A DNA stretch of 64,000 nt from JAWVFM01 sp963739355 (GCA_963739355.1 CAVUAD010000007.1:248001-312000); one strand, 5' to 3'. Counted from the stretch's first letter, positions 36,173-47,257 are shown. Numbers and translations are program-made. The notes: generated by a model not told the origin, from the sequence alone.

Positions 36173-37453
36173 ATGAACGACCTCCCCGCCGACTTCCAGA
36201 CCGCCCCGCTCGCCGAGGTCGACCCGGCCATCGCCGAGGTGCTCGAGCGCGAGCTGCATCGCCAGCAGAACACGCTCGAGATGATCGCCTCGGAGAACTT
36301 CGTGCCGCAGGCCGTGCTCGACGCCGCCGGCTCGGTGCTCACGAACAAGTACGCGGAGGGATATCCCGGCCGTCGCTACTACGGCGGCTGCGAGGAGGTC
36401 GACGTGGCCGAGCAGTTGGCGATCGACCGCGCGAAGGCCCTCTTCGGGGCCGAGCACGCCAACGTCCAGCCGCACGCCGGTGCGCAGGCCAACAACGCGG
36501 CCTACATGGCGATGCTGGACCCGGGCGACACGATCATGGGCATGGCCCTCGATCACGGAGGCCATCTCACGCACGGCATGAAGCTGAACGTCTCGGGGCG
36601 CCTCTACAACGTTGTCGCCTACCACGTGCGCCGCGAGGACCTGCTCGTCGACATGGAGGAGGTGGCGAGCCTCGCCGAGGAGCACCGGCCGAAGGTGATC
36701 GTGGCCGGCTGGTCCGCCTACCCGCGCCAGCTCGACTTCGCAGCCTTCCGCGAGATCGCCGACTCGGTCGGCGCGAAGCTGATGGTCGACATGGCGCACT
36801 TCGCCGGGCTCGTCGCCGCGGGCGAGCACCCCAATCCCGTCGAGCACGCGGACGTCGTGACCACGACGATCCACAAGACGCTTTGCGGCCCCCGCAGCGG
36901 GATGATCCTGTGCCGCGAGGAGCTTGCGAAGGACATGGACCGCTCGGTCTTCCCCGGCGAGCAGGGCGGCCCGCTCATGCACATCATCGCGGCCAAGGCC
37001 GTGGCCCTCGGGATCGCGGCGAGCGAGCCGTTCAGGGCGCGCCAGCGCCAGACCGTCGCGAACGCCCGAGCGTTTGGCGAGGCGCTCGTGGCGGGCGGCA
37101 TCGACGTGCTCACCGGCGGTACCGACGTCCACCTCGTCCTCGTGGACCTCACGCCCACCGGCCTCGACGGCAAGACGGCGGAGACGCGCCTGGAGGAGGT
37201 CGGCATCACGGTCAACCGCAACGCGATCCCGTTCGACGAGCGCCCGCCGATGAACCCCTCGGGTCTGCGCATCGGCACCCCGGCGCTGACCACCCGCGGC
37301 CTGGTCGAGGACGACCTGCGCGAGATCGCCGACGTCGTCTGCGTCGCGCTCTCCGACCGCTTCGAGACGGAGCGCGACGCGCTGCGCGAGCGCACCGGGG
37401 CGCTCATGGAGCGCCACCCGCTCTACGCGCAGCTGGCCCCGGCGCCGGCCTAG
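36173..37453 (+). CDS. glyA: serine hydroxymethyltransferase
   Basis: 426 residues, with AGGAG 9 bp before the ATG. Marks: MIASENFVPQAVLDAAGSVLTNKYAEGYPGRRYYGG, the active-site VVTTTIHKTLCGPRSGMI (Schiff-base Lys of THKT, here IHKT, about residue 234), and NPSGLRIGTPALTTRG. It makes glycine and methylene-tetrahydrofolate from serine. Confidence 0.96.
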   Translation: MNDLPADFQTAPLAEVDPAIAEVLERELHRQQNTLEMIASENFVPQAVLDAAGSVLTNKYAEGYPGRRYYGGCEEVDVAEQLAIDRAKALFGAEHANVQPHAGAQANNAAYMAMLDPGDTIMGMALDHGGHLTHGMKLNVSGRLYNVVAYHVRREDLLVDMEEVASLAEEHRPKVIVAGWSAYPRQLDFAAFREIADSVGAKLMVDMAHFAGLVAAGEHPNPVEHADVVTTTIHKTLCGPRSGMILCREELAKDMDRSVFPGEQGGPLMHIIAAKAVALGIAASEPFRARQRQTVANARAFGEALVAGGIDVLTGGTDVHLVLVDLTPTGLDGKTAETRLEEVGITVNRNAIPFDERPPMNPSGLRIGTPALTTRGLVEDDLREIADVVCVALSDRFETERDALRERTGALMERHPLYAQLAPAPA

Positions 37454-37491
37454 CCGCCGGCGGCGACGCCCGCCGGCTCTAGTCTGCTGGC

Positions 37492-38496
37492 GTGCGTATC
37501 TGGGTCGACTGCACCGCCGCGGCCCACCCGCTCGTTCTGCGGCCGATCATCGAGCGCCTCGAGGCGGCCGGCCACGAGGTCGACGTCACGACTCGCGAGT
37601 ACGGGCAGACGACCGGCATCCTCGACCGCCTGGGGATCCCCTACGAGACCTTCGGCACCCACGGCGGGGCGTCCACCGCGGCGAAGGCGGCCGCCCTGGC
37701 CCGGCGTAGCACAGCACTCGCCCGCTGGGCGTGGCCGCGGCGTTTCGGCCTTGCCCTGGCGCACGGCTCGGTGGACGCGGCAGCGGTCTCCGCCGTGCTG
37801 CGGATGCCCCTGGTCCAGATGCAGGACTACGAGCACGCCGGCCTCCAGCGCCAGCTCGCGTTCCGCGCGGCGCGCCGGGTCCTGGCTCCGGACGCGATCC
37901 CCGTCGAGGCGATGCGCAGGGCCGGGGCCGCCGAGCGCAAGCTCTTCCGCTACCCGGGCCTGAAGGAGGACTACTACCTCGCCGACTTCGAGGCGGACCG
38001 TGGCGTGCTTGCCGAGCTCGGCCTCGACGAGGGCAGCGTGATCGCCGTGGTCCGCCCGCCGCCGGAGACGTCGGCGTATCACGCCCCGAATTCCCTCTAC
38101 GAGACGCTCCTCGACCGGCTGACCGCCACCGGCGGCATGCAGATCGTGCTGATCCCGCGGACCGCCGCGCAGGGCGAGCGGGCGCGGGCGAGGGGGGCCG
38201 ACTCGCTCATCGTCCCAACGGCGGCAATCGACGCGCAGTCGCTCATCGCCCTTGCCGACGTGGTGGTGAGCGCGGGGGGCACGATGAACCGCGAGGCCGT
38301 GGCGCTCGGCACCCCGGTCTGGACGATCTTCAGCGGCGAGATGGGGGCGGTCGACGAGCGGCTCATCGAGGCCGGGTCGCTCGAGGTCCTCGAGCGTGCC
38401 GACCAGCTGCGCCTCGAAAAGCGCACCACCCCGGTCGGCCCGCGCACCCCGCGCGACGCCGGAATCCTCGCCGACGCCGTCCTGGGAGCGGCCTGA
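37492..38496 (+). CDS. DUF354 protein (glycosyltransferase-B-like)
   Basis: 334 residues from GTG. DUF354 pattern: MRIWVDCTAAAHPLVLRPIIERLEAAGHEVDVTTREYGQT at the start, YPGLKEDYYLADF in the middle, and the C-terminal half QSLIALADVVVSAGGTMNREAVALGTPVWTIFSGEMGAVDERLI, which resembles the nucleotide-sugar site of UDP-GlcNAc 2-epimerase-like GT-B enzymes. It stands between glyA and a GlcNAc-1-phosphate transferase, so an envelope-sugar role is likely. Confidence 0.72.
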   Translation: MRIWVDCTAAAHPLVLRPIIERLEAAGHEVDVTTREYGQTTGILDRLGIPYETFGTHGGASTAAKAAALARRSTALARWAWPRRFGLALAHGSVDAAAVSAVLRMPLVQMQDYEHAGLQRQLAFRAARRVLAPDAIPVEAMRRAGAAERKLFRYPGLKEDYYLADFEADRGVLAELGLDEGSVIAVVRPPPETSAYHAPNSLYETLLDRLTATGGMQIVLIPRTAAQGERARARGADSLIVPTAAIDAQSLIALADVVVSAGGTMNREAVALGTPVWTIFSGEMGAVDERLIEAGSLEVLERADQLRLEKRTTPVGPRTPRDAGILADAVLGAA

Positions 38497-38527
38497 GGGT
38501 CCGTTACCCTCGCCCCGAGGTCGCCAA

Positions 38528-39811
38528 ATGCTCGTCGACGGCAGGCCGCCACAGATCTACTCGCTGTACGCGTTTGTCGTCGCGCTCGTCATCGCGTGGC
38601 TGCTCGTGCCCGTGACCGAGCGCATCGCGCGGCGAATCGGGGCGATCGACATCCCGAAGGAGCGCAGCCTCCACACGGTGCCGACTCCGCGCCTCGGCGG
38701 CCTCGCGATGCTGGTGGGCGCGCTGGTGGCGGGCCTGCTCTTCCTGCCGTTCGTCGAGTCCACCCGCGCGATCCTCGGCGGGGCGCTCCTGATCGCGGTC
38801 ATCGGCGTCGTCGACGACGTCCACGAGCTGCCGGCGGGCGTCAAGCTCGCCGGCCAGTTCGCGGCGGCGGCCATCCCGGTCTTCAACGGCGTATTCGTGG
38901 GCGAGTTCACCTTCCCGTTCGCCGGCAGCGTCGATCTCCGCACCATCCTGATCCACACCGCCCCCTGGCTGGGGAACATCAAGGCGGGACAGCTTCTGAC
39001 GCTGGTCGGGCTGGTGGCGATGATGAACGTCATCAACCTGATCGACGGCGTCGACGGGCTCGCGGCCGGAGTCTGCGCGATCTCGGCGGCGACGCTCACG
39101 ATCATCGCGCTCTCGCTCGATCGCACCGGCGCCGCGGTGGAGGCGGCGCTGACGGCGGGCGCCGCGCTGGGGTTCCTCCGCCACGGCTTCCCGCCGGCCT
39201 CGAGCTTCATGGGCGACACGGGGTCGAACCTCCTGGGTTACCTCCTGGGCATCACCGCGATCGAGGGAGCGCTGAAAACCAACGCCGTCGTGGCGCTCTT
39301 CCTGCCGCTGCTGATCCTCGCCGTGCCGATCCTCGACACCGGGTTCGTCGTGGCCAAGCGGATCAAGTACAAGCGGCCGATCTACGAGGCGGATCGCTGG
39401 CACTTCCACCACCGCATGGCCAACATCGGCTTCTCCCAGCGGCGGACGCTTGCCTACCTCTACGGCTGGGCGGGCGTGATGGCCGGGCTAGCCCTGGCCT
39501 TGCGCTACGTGCCCTACTCAGACGACCACGGCCACTTCCACACGGGATGGACCATCGTGATGCTCGGCTGCCTTCTCGCCGCCCTCGCGGCGAGCGTCTA
39601 CCTCATCGTGGTGCTGGAGATCCTGAAGCTCCGCGGGGTGCGCTCGCGGCAGCTCTTCGGCCTGCGCGGGGAGGCGCCGTCGGAGGCCGAGCTCGACGCC
39701 GGCCTTGCCGCCGAGCTGGAAACCGGGACGTTCGAAACGGTGAACCCGCAGACCGGGACGTTCGAGGCCGTGAACCCCGAGACGGGGGAGTTCAGCCGCC
39801 CCGCGGACTGA
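38528..39811 (+). CDS. wecA: undecaprenyl-phosphate GlcNAc-1-phosphate transferase
   Basis: 427 residues, about ten membrane helices. MraY/WecA motifs: DIPKERSLHTVPTPRLGGLAML, GVVDDVHELPAGVKLAGQ (DDxxD region), NLIDGVDGLAAG, MGDTGSNLLGYLLG and the cytosolic DRWHFHHRMANIGFSQR. It loads the first sugar phosphate on the lipid carrier for wall or surface polymers. The C-terminal tail has a 10-residue tandem repeat (TGTFETVNPQ, TGTFEAVNPE, TGEF) not usual for the family. Confidence 0.92.
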   Translation: MLVDGRPPQIYSLYAFVVALVIAWLLVPVTERIARRIGAIDIPKERSLHTVPTPRLGGLAMLVGALVAGLLFLPFVESTRAILGGALLIAVIGVVDDVHELPAGVKLAGQFAAAAIPVFNGVFVGEFTFPFAGSVDLRTILIHTAPWLGNIKAGQLLTLVGLVAMMNVINLIDGVDGLAAGVCAISAATLTIIALSLDRTGAAVEAALTAGAALGFLRHGFPPASSFMGDTGSNLLGYLLGITAIEGALKTNAVVALFLPLLILAVPILDTGFVVAKRIKYKRPIYEADRWHFHHRMANIGFSQRRTLAYLYGWAGVMAGLALALRYVPYSDDHGHFHTGWTIVMLGCLLAALAASVYLIVVLEILKLRGVRSRQLFGLRGEAPSEAELDAGLAAELETGTFETVNPQTGTFEAVNPETGEFSRPAD

Positions 39812-40152
39812 CCGGAAAACCTCGAGACAATCGGCTCGAGCGGCGGCTCCGGCCCCCGCGTGAGGCCTCGAGATTCGGCTATATTCGCCCTCCCGCTCGC
39901 GCCGGAAAGCTCTTCCCGGCTCGGGCGGATGTCCGTCCCACGCCCGCTCACCTTCGTGCCAGATCCAGACTTCTACTTCTTCGGCGACAACGAGGCCCCG
40001 CGACAGGGAGGCCGCAGGCGTCGCGACGGCGTCCGGCGCCCCTCGTTCGGCGGGCCGGAGACGCGTCGCAGCGGCGCGTGGCGGACGCGTCCGTCCTGTG
40101 AGACGAGGCTGAGCCGCCGAGCCGAGCGCCGGCGGCGCCGGCGAGCGTTCCC
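39812..40152. other. gap between wecA and atpI; one doubtful small frame
   Basis: 341 bp without a confident gene. A frame from ATG 39929 to 40171 would give an 80-residue, arginine-rich protein beginning MSVPRPLTFVPDPDFYFFGD; it has a weak ribosome-binding site and overlaps the atpI start by 19 bp. GC-rich DNA opens such frames often. The promoter of the atp operon should lie here, but no good -35/-10 pair is visible. Confidence 0.4.
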
Positions 40153-40578
40153 GTGTCGACGCTCGCTCTAGACGGCAGCGGCGCGCCGTCGGGAAACCGG
40201 GCCGTGTTCTCGCTGCGCTACCTCGACCTCTACGTCCTGGCGATCGCCTTGCCGGCGTTCATCGTCGCCGGCCTGCCGATGGTGGGCTACGCCGCGCTCG
40301 CCGCGGCGTGGCTGCTCCAGAGAGTGGTCCAGGTCTCCGCGGAGCGCCAGGCGAAGCGCGCCCTCGCTGACGGCGTTCGCAAGAACGCGGTGGGGCTGCT
40401 CGCGGGATCCGTCCTCGTGCGCCTCTGGATCGTCACCCTCGCCATCCTGCTCGTCGGCCTGCTGGGCACCCGCGAGGACGGTCTCGCCGCCGCGATCCTC
40501 GCCTTCGTGCTCGTTTCCTGCTCGCTGGGCAGCCGCGCGCTCACCGAGACCCTCGACGCGCCGGAGGCCGGAAAGTGA
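40153..40578 (+). CDS. atpI: AtpI-like small membrane protein of the ATP synthase operon
   Basis: 141 residues from GTG, four membrane helices (LDLYVLAIALPAFIVAGLPMVGYAALAAAWLL and two more at about 78-95 and 105-122). Sequence in this family is poorly conserved; the call rests on topology and on its place directly before atpB, with overlapping stop and start (GTGA). Proposed role: assembly of the c-ring or Mg2+ uptake. Confidence 0.7.
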   Translation: MSTLALDGSGAPSGNRAVFSLRYLDLYVLAIALPAFIVAGLPMVGYAALAAAWLLQRVVQVSAERQAKRALADGVRKNAVGLLAGSVLVRLWIVTLAILLVGLLGTREDGLAAAILAFVLVSCSLGSRALTETLDAPEAGK

Positions 40579-41483
40579 GCACGAAGAAGAAGGTCTTCAT
40601 CGGGATCGGCGTCTATCTGCTGATCGTGATCATCCTCGGCGTCGCATTCGGGAGCAGCGGTAAGAACAACGAGTTCAAGCCGCAGAACGAGTTCAAGCTC
40701 GAGTCGTGGGTGCCGATCAACATCGCCGGCATCGATCTCAGCATCAACCGGGCCGTGCTCTACCTCGTGCTGGCGGGCGGGCTGACGATCCTCACGCTCA
40801 CGCTCGTCGCTCGCAGCATGCAGCAGAAGCCCAACCGCGTTCAGACCGCGATGGAGCTGGCCTTCGACCTCACGCGCAACACGATCACCGGCGAGAACAT
40901 GGAGACGCGCCTGGCGCTCAAGTGGTTCCCGTTCCTCGCGACGCTCTTCTTCTTCATCTGGTTCTCGAACATGCTCGGCTACATCCCGCTGCCGACCAAC
41001 ACCGGCGAGACGGTCGACATCTTCGGCATCGCCGTCCCCACGTTTGCGATCTACGCCGCGACCGCCAACATCTCGATCCCGCTGATCCTCACGATCATGG
41101 TGTGGATTGCCTACAACTTCGAGGGAATCAGGGTCCAGGGGCCGATCGCCTACTTCAAGAGCTGGCTGCCGCCGGGCCTCGAGGACATGAACCCGATCGG
41201 GAAGGCCGCGATCTTCATGATCGAGGTGATCTCGCACATGGTGCGGTTGATCTCGCTGTCGGTCCGGCTCTTCGCCAACATCCTCGCCGGCCACCTTCTG
41301 ATCCTGTTCATGGCCGGCGGCCTGGCCGTCTTGCTCGGTGTGGCCGCGCTCGGCGCGCTGACCTTCCCGATGGCCTTTGCGTTCTTCATCTTCGAGGTCG
41401 TGCTGATCGCGACCCTTCAGGCGTTCATCTTCTCGATCCTCGCCGCGATCTACCTGGGCGCGGCAACTTCCGCCACTCACTAG
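40575..41483 (+). CDS. atpB: F1Fo ATP synthase subunit a
   Basis: 302 residues from GTG overlapping the atpI stop. Membrane helices with WFPFLATLFFFIWFSNMLGYIPLP and the proton-channel helix ISLSVRLFANILAGHLLI, carrying the essential Arg (about residue 237). Extracytoplasmic N-terminal part about 30-55. Confidence 0.96.
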   Translation: MSTKKKVFIGIGVYLLIVIILGVAFGSSGKNNEFKPQNEFKLESWVPINIAGIDLSINRAVLYLVLAGGLTILTLTLVARSMQQKPNRVQTAMELAFDLTRNTITGENMETRLALKWFPFLATLFFFIWFSNMLGYIPLPTNTGETVDIFGIAVPTFAIYAATANISIPLILTIMVWIAYNFEGIRVQGPIAYFKSWLPPGLEDMNPIGKAAIFMIEVISHMVRLISLSVRLFANILAGHLLILFMAGGLAVLLGVAALGALTFPMAFAFFIFEVVLIATLQAFIFSILAAIYLGAATSATH

Positions 41484-41500
41484 AAAAGGAGTCCCCAAGA

Positions 41501-41785
41501 ATGGTCCACCTACTGACGTTGGCCGCTTCCAGCGGCGTCACGGATACCGGCATCGCGAATGCCGGCAAGGCGATTGCGCTTGGAGTCGGCGCCGGCCTGG
41601 GCTCGATCGGAGCCGGAATCGGCATCGGCATCATCTTCGGCAAGGAGATCGAGTCCGTTGCGCGTCAGCCCGAGATGAAGGGCGAGCTCCAGTCCATCCG
41701 CTGGCTCGGCTTCGCGCTCACCGAGGCTGTCGCCTTCTACACGTTCATCTTCGGACTGATCGCGTACTTCCTGACGCCGTCTTGA
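41501..41785 (+). CDS. atpE: F1Fo ATP synthase subunit c
   Basis: 94 residues, with AAAAGGAG ahead of ATG 41501. Hairpin of two membrane helices: glycine-rich ALGVGAGLGSIGAGIGIGIIFG, polar loop ARQPEMKGEL, and outer helix GFALTEAVAFYTFIFGLIAYFL with the ion-binding Glu in ALTEA. The E in TEA without a Na+-type Gln/Ser set suggests proton coupling. The first ten residues are an unusual extension. Confidence 0.95.
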   Translation: MVHLLTLAASSGVTDTGIANAGKAIALGVGAGLGSIGAGIGIGIIFGKEIESVARQPEMKGELQSIRWLGFALTEAVAFYTFIFGLIAYFLTPS

Positions 41786-42348
41786 TTCCGGTTCCGCACA
41801 TCGCCGGGATGCTCCCGGTCGCCGACTCGAGCGGCAGCTTCCTCGTCTCGCCCGCCCTGGGGCTGATGATCTGGACGCTGATCGTCTTCGGGCTCACGAT
41901 GTTCGTGCTGGGGCGCTGGGCGTTCCCGAGGATCGGCGAGGAGCTCGACAAGCGGGCCAACGCGATTCGCGACAACATCGAGGCGTCCGAGCGTCAGCGC
42001 AAGGAGGCGGAGGACATCCTCGCCGAGTACCGGCAGCGCCTCTCGGAGGCGCGCGAGCAGGCCGATGACATCGTCGCGCGGGCGAGAAAGGCCTCGGAGG
42101 CCGCCCTGGCGAACGCGACCGCGTCGGGCAAGGCCAAGCGCGAGGAGCTCGTCGCCGCCGCGCGCGCCGACATCGAGATGGAGACGCGCCGGTCGCTCGA
42201 GAAGATCCGCAACGAGGTGGCGGACCTCACCGTGCTCGCGACCGAGAAGGTCACCCGCAAGAGCCTCGACGAGGCAGACCACGAGAAGCTGATCCAGGAC
42301 GCCCTGTCCGAGGTCGACTTCTCAGCATTGGCAGGAAACGACGAGTGA
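41782..42348 (+). CDS. atpF: F1Fo ATP synthase subunit b
   Basis: 188 residues from TTG overlapping the atpE stop (TTGA). One N-terminal membrane helix (LGLMIWTLIVFGLTMFVLG) followed by a long charged coiled coil to the end, the stator stalk. Standard length. Confidence 0.93.
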   Translation: MIPVPHIAGMLPVADSSGSFLVSPALGLMIWTLIVFGLTMFVLGRWAFPRIGEELDKRANAIRDNIEASERQRKEAEDILAEYRQRLSEAREQADDIVARARKASEAALANATASGKAKREELVAAARADIEMETRRSLEKIRNEVADLTVLATEKVTRKSLDEADHEKLIQDALSEVDFSALAGNDE

Positions 42349-42427
42349 CCCGACCTGCGACAGACCCCCGCGGCGCGGACGCGGGAGCAGCATCAAATGC
42401 ACGCGGCGTAGCCGCATGCAAGGTGTG

Positions 42428-42493
42428 TCCGCGGGAGCGGAGCAGTCGCGGGGAGTTGATCTGTCTGCGGGAGCGGAGCAACCGCGGGGAGTT
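42428..42493 (+). repeat. direct repeat in the atpF-atpH gap
   Basis: Two 30-nt units, 42428-42457 and 42464-42493, are identical at 27 positions (36-nt period). The second unit ends in CGGGGAGTT and supplies the atpH ribosome-binding site. A shorter relative (CGGACGCGGGAGCAG) lies at about 42377-42391, and a GC hairpin GCACGCGGC-GTA-GCCGCATGC lies at about 42398. Confidence 0.65.
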
Positions 42494-42500
42494 CTTTTAG

Positions 42501-43031
42501 ATGGAGGAGATCGCGCGTGTCTACGCCGACGCCCTGTTCGAGGTCGGCAAGGAGCGGGACAACCTGGACGAGCTGCGCGAGCAGCTCGGCCAGTTCGCCG
42601 ACGCGCTCAACGACAGCCACGACATGCGCGTGTTCTTCTTCAGTCCCTACTTCTCCTCGCAGGAGAAGCGGGACGGCCTCGAGCAGGCGGTCTCGGGCGC
42701 CGAGCCCGAGTTCGAGAACTTCCTCGAGCTGCTCGCCGACAAGCACCGGATGCCGGCGCTCTTCTCGATCCGAAGGGCGTTCGACGAGCTGTGGTCGAAG
42801 GAGCGCCGGCGCCTCGGCGTCACGGTCACGAGCGCCGTCGAGCTCGACCCGAAGGTCGTCGAGATGGTCGGCGACGAGATCGAGAAGCAGACCGGGCAGG
42901 AGATCGACCTCGAGGCGGTGGTGGACGAGGAGGTCCTCGGCGGCCTCGTGTTGCAGGTTGGCAACAGAGTGCTCGACGCGAGCGTACGGGCGAAGCTCGA
43001 GCGACTGCGCAAGGAACTGACGAGTGTGTGA
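42501..43031 (+). CDS. atpH: F1Fo ATP synthase subunit delta
   Basis: 176 residues, start MEEIARVYADALFEVGKERDNLDEL and C-terminal signature DEEVLGGLVLQVGNRVLDASVRAKLERLRKEL. It links the F1 head to the b stalk. It follows atpF after a 152-bp repeat-bearing gap and precedes atpA by 97 bp, both unusually wide for an atp operon. Confidence 0.94.
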   Translation: MEEIARVYADALFEVGKERDNLDELREQLGQFADALNDSHDMRVFFFSPYFSSQEKRDGLEQAVSGAEPEFENFLELLADKHRMPALFSIRRAFDELWSKERRRLGVTVTSAVELDPKVVEMVGDEIEKQTGQEIDLEAVVDEEVLGGLVLQVGNRVLDASVRAKLERLRKELTSV

Positions 43032-43087
43032 TTTGAGGATCTTTAGATCCGAAAGCAGCATGTAAGGACGCCGAAGGCGTCCGCAAG
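43032..43087 (-). repeat. two-hairpin dispersed repeat, copy 2
   Basis: Inverted copy of the element at 1342-1397 (47 of 56 identical). On the minus strand the hairpins are GGACGCC-TTC-GGCGTCC and GGATCT-AA-AGATCC. It fills the space between atpH and atpA, antisense to the operon; both stems are equally stable on the plus strand. Confidence 0.75.
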
Positions 43088-43128
43088 AGATCTTGAACAA
43101 GCGAATGCACCCAAAGGAGCCCACCTAG

Positions 43129-44863
<1,735 letters not shown>

Positions 44864-44867
<4 letters not shown>

Positions 44868-45784
44868 CCACCCAGAAGGAAGTCAAGAACCGAATCTCCT
44901 CGGTCAAGAACATCCACAAGATCACGCGGGCCATGGAGATGGTCGCGGCCGCGCGGCTGCGTCGCGCCGAGCAGCGCATCGAGGCCCTGCGGCCCTACGC
45001 CCAGGCGATCCGCAAGATGACCCAGCAGGTGGCGGACGCCGCTCCCGAGAAGGTGGAGGGCGTCCCCCTGCTCGAGAAGCGCGAGAACCCGAAGAAGGTC
45101 GCCCTTCTGCTGGTCACCGGCGACCGCGGCCTGGCCGGCTCGTTCAACACGCAGATCATTCGCGAGGGGATACGCCTGCGGCGTGAGTTCGAGGGTGAGG
45201 GTGCGCAGGTCGTCTACTCCGCCGTCGGCCGTCGCGGCAACTCCACGCTGAGGTTCCGCGGCGAGGAGGTGGAGCACTCCTACGTCGGCTTCACGGACCG
45301 GCCAGCCTTTACCGACGCTCGGAAGATCTCGCGGGACCTGATTGCGGCGTTCATCGACGGTGACGTCGACGAGGTCGACATCGTCTACAACCGCTTCCAG
45401 TCGCCGCTGACCCAGTACGTGCGCCGCCAGCGCCTGCTGCCCCTCGACCAGGCTGAGGTGTTCGGCGAGGGAATCGGCGCGGAGCCGGAGCCCGAGGACT
45501 CGGAGTTGGTCGAGGCGCACCGCCGCGCCCTCTGGGTTTACGAGCCGGAGGCGGAGGAGATCCTCCAGCCGCTCTTCGAGGAGTACGTTGACCTCTCCAT
45601 CTACCGGGCGCTGCTGGAGTCGGCGGCCTCGGAGCACGGAGCGCGCATGACCGCGATGCGCAACGCCGCGGAGAACGCGGACGACATGATCGACCGCCTG
45701 ACGCTGGAGATGAACCGCGTCCGGCAGGCGGAGATCACGCAGGAGATTCTTGAAGTAGTGGCCGGTGCCGAGGCGCTGGGGTGA
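44864..45784 (+). CDS. atpG: F1Fo ATP synthase subunit gamma, ATA in place of a start codon
   Basis: 306 residues if read from 44864: (ATA)ATQKEVKNRISSVKNI, then HKITRAMEMVAAARLRRAEQ, the essential N-terminal rotor helix, and ending RVRQAEITQEILEVVAGAEAL. No ATG, GTG or TTG exists in frame between the upstream stop (44807) and ATG 44933, and starting there would remove 23 conserved residues. The ATA overlaps the restored atpA stop as ATAG. A base error (ATG expected) or a true weak start are both possible. Confidence 0.88.
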
Positions 45785-45808
45785 GGTTTTTTGAGTTGAA
45801 GGAGACGA

Positions 45809-47251
45809 ATGGCTGACGAAAACGGCAACTCGAGCAACGGAAGCGGAGGCGGGAAGACCGGCACCGTCGAGCAGGTGACCGGTGTGGTCGTTGACGCGTC
45901 CTTCCCCGAGGGGGGACTGCCCGAGATCTACCACGCCCTCGAGATCGATCTCGATCGAGGCGACGGCGAGGAGCCCACCAACCTCGTACTCGAGGTCCAG
46001 CAGCATCTCGGCGACGAGCGCGTTCGCGCGGTGGCCATGGACGCCACCGACGGCCTGCGGCGGGGCCAGGAGGTCAGGGACACGGGCTCGCCGATCACGG
46101 TCCCCGTCGGCGAGGAGACGCTCGGCAGGATCTTCAACCTGCTGGGCGATCCGATCGACATGGGCGATCCCGTCCAGGGCGACGACCGCTGGCCGATCCA
46201 CAGGCCGGCCCCGAACGTGGAGGACCTGGCGCCGACGGCCGAGATCCTCGAGACCGGCATCAAGGTCATCGACCTCCTTGCCCCCTACGCCAAGGGCGGG
46301 AAGGTCGGCCTGTTCGGCGGCGCGGGCGTCGGCAAGACGGTCCTGATCCAGGAGCTCATCCGCAACATCGCGGAGGAGCACGAGGGCCTCTCGGCGTTCT
46401 GCGGCGTCGGCGAGCGCTCCCGCGAGGGCAACGACCTCTGGCTCGAGATGAAGGAGTCGGGCGTCATCGACAAGACGATGCTCGTGTTCGGCCAGATGAA
46501 CGAGCCCCCGGGCGCGCGCCTTCGCGTCGCCCTCTCCGGGCTGACGATGGCGGAGTACTTCCGCGAGACGTCGGGCCAGGACGTGCTGCTCTTCATCGAC
46601 AACATCTTCCGGTTCGTCCAGGCGGGCTCCGAGGTCTCGGCGCTCCTCGGGCGCATGCCCTCGGCCGTCGGCTACCAGCCGACGCTGGAGACCGAGATGG
46701 GTGGCCTGCAGGAGCGGATCACGTCCACTCACAAGGGATCGGTCACGTCGATCCAGGCGGTCTACGTCCCCGCGGACGACCTCACCGACCCGGCCCCGGC
46801 GTCGGTGTTCGCCCACCTGAACGCGACCACGACGCTGTCGCGGGCGATCTCGGAGAAGGGGATCTACCCGGCGGTCGACCCGCTCGACTCGACGTCGACG
46901 ATCCTGAAGCCCGAGGTCCTGGGCGACGACCACTACAACACGGCGACCGAGGTCCAGGAGGTGCTCCAGCGCTACAAGGAGCTCCAGGACATCATCGCGA
47001 TCCTCGGGATCGACGAGCTCTCCGACGAGGACCGCACGGTAGTCGGGCGCGCCCGCAAGATCGAGCGGTTCCTCAGCCAGCCGTTCTTCGTGGCGGAGCA
47101 GTTCACCGGCCGCGAGGGCACCTACGTTCCGGTCGAGGAGACCGTGCGCGGATTCCGCGAGATCCTCGACGGCAACCACGACGAGCTGTCCGAGAGCGCC
47201 TTCTACCTCAAGGGCACGATCGACCAGGTCGTCGAGGACAGCAAGAGCTGA
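45809..47251 (+). CDS. atpD: F1Fo ATP synthase subunit beta
   Basis: 480 residues, GAAGGAGA ahead of the ATG. Walker A GGAGVGKT (about 172-179), catalytic GVGERSREGNDLW (Glu of GER), Walker B DVLLFIDNIFRF, and the DELSDEDRTVVGRARKI segment corresponding to DELSEED. The first 18 residues are a Ser/Gly/Asn-rich extension. Confidence 0.97.
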   Translation: MADENGNSSNGSGGGKTGTVEQVTGVVVDASFPEGGLPEIYHALEIDLDRGDGEEPTNLVLEVQQHLGDERVRAVAMDATDGLRRGQEVRDTGSPITVPVGEETLGRIFNLLGDPIDMGDPVQGDDRWPIHRPAPNVEDLAPTAEILETGIKVIDLLAPYAKGGKVGLFGGAGVGKTVLIQELIRNIAEEHEGLSAFCGVGERSREGNDLWLEMKESGVIDKTMLVFGQMNEPPGARLRVALSGLTMAEYFRETSGQDVLLFIDNIFRFVQAGSEVSALLGRMPSAVGYQPTLETEMGGLQERITSTHKGSVTSIQAVYVPADDLTDPAPASVFAHLNATTTLSRAISEKGIYPAVDPLDSTSTILKPEVLGDDHYNTATEVQEVLQRYKELQDIIAILGIDELSDEDRTVVGRARKIERFLSQPFFVAEQFTGREGTYVPVEETVRGFREILDGNHDELSESAFYLKGTIDQVVEDSKS

Positions 47252-47257
47252 GGGCCC

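Noticed and set aside
39929..40171. Arginine-rich 80-residue frame before atpI
   Set aside because: Weak ribosome-binding site, composition typical of shadow frames, overlap with atpI, no recognisable motif. Mentioned only in the gap entry.
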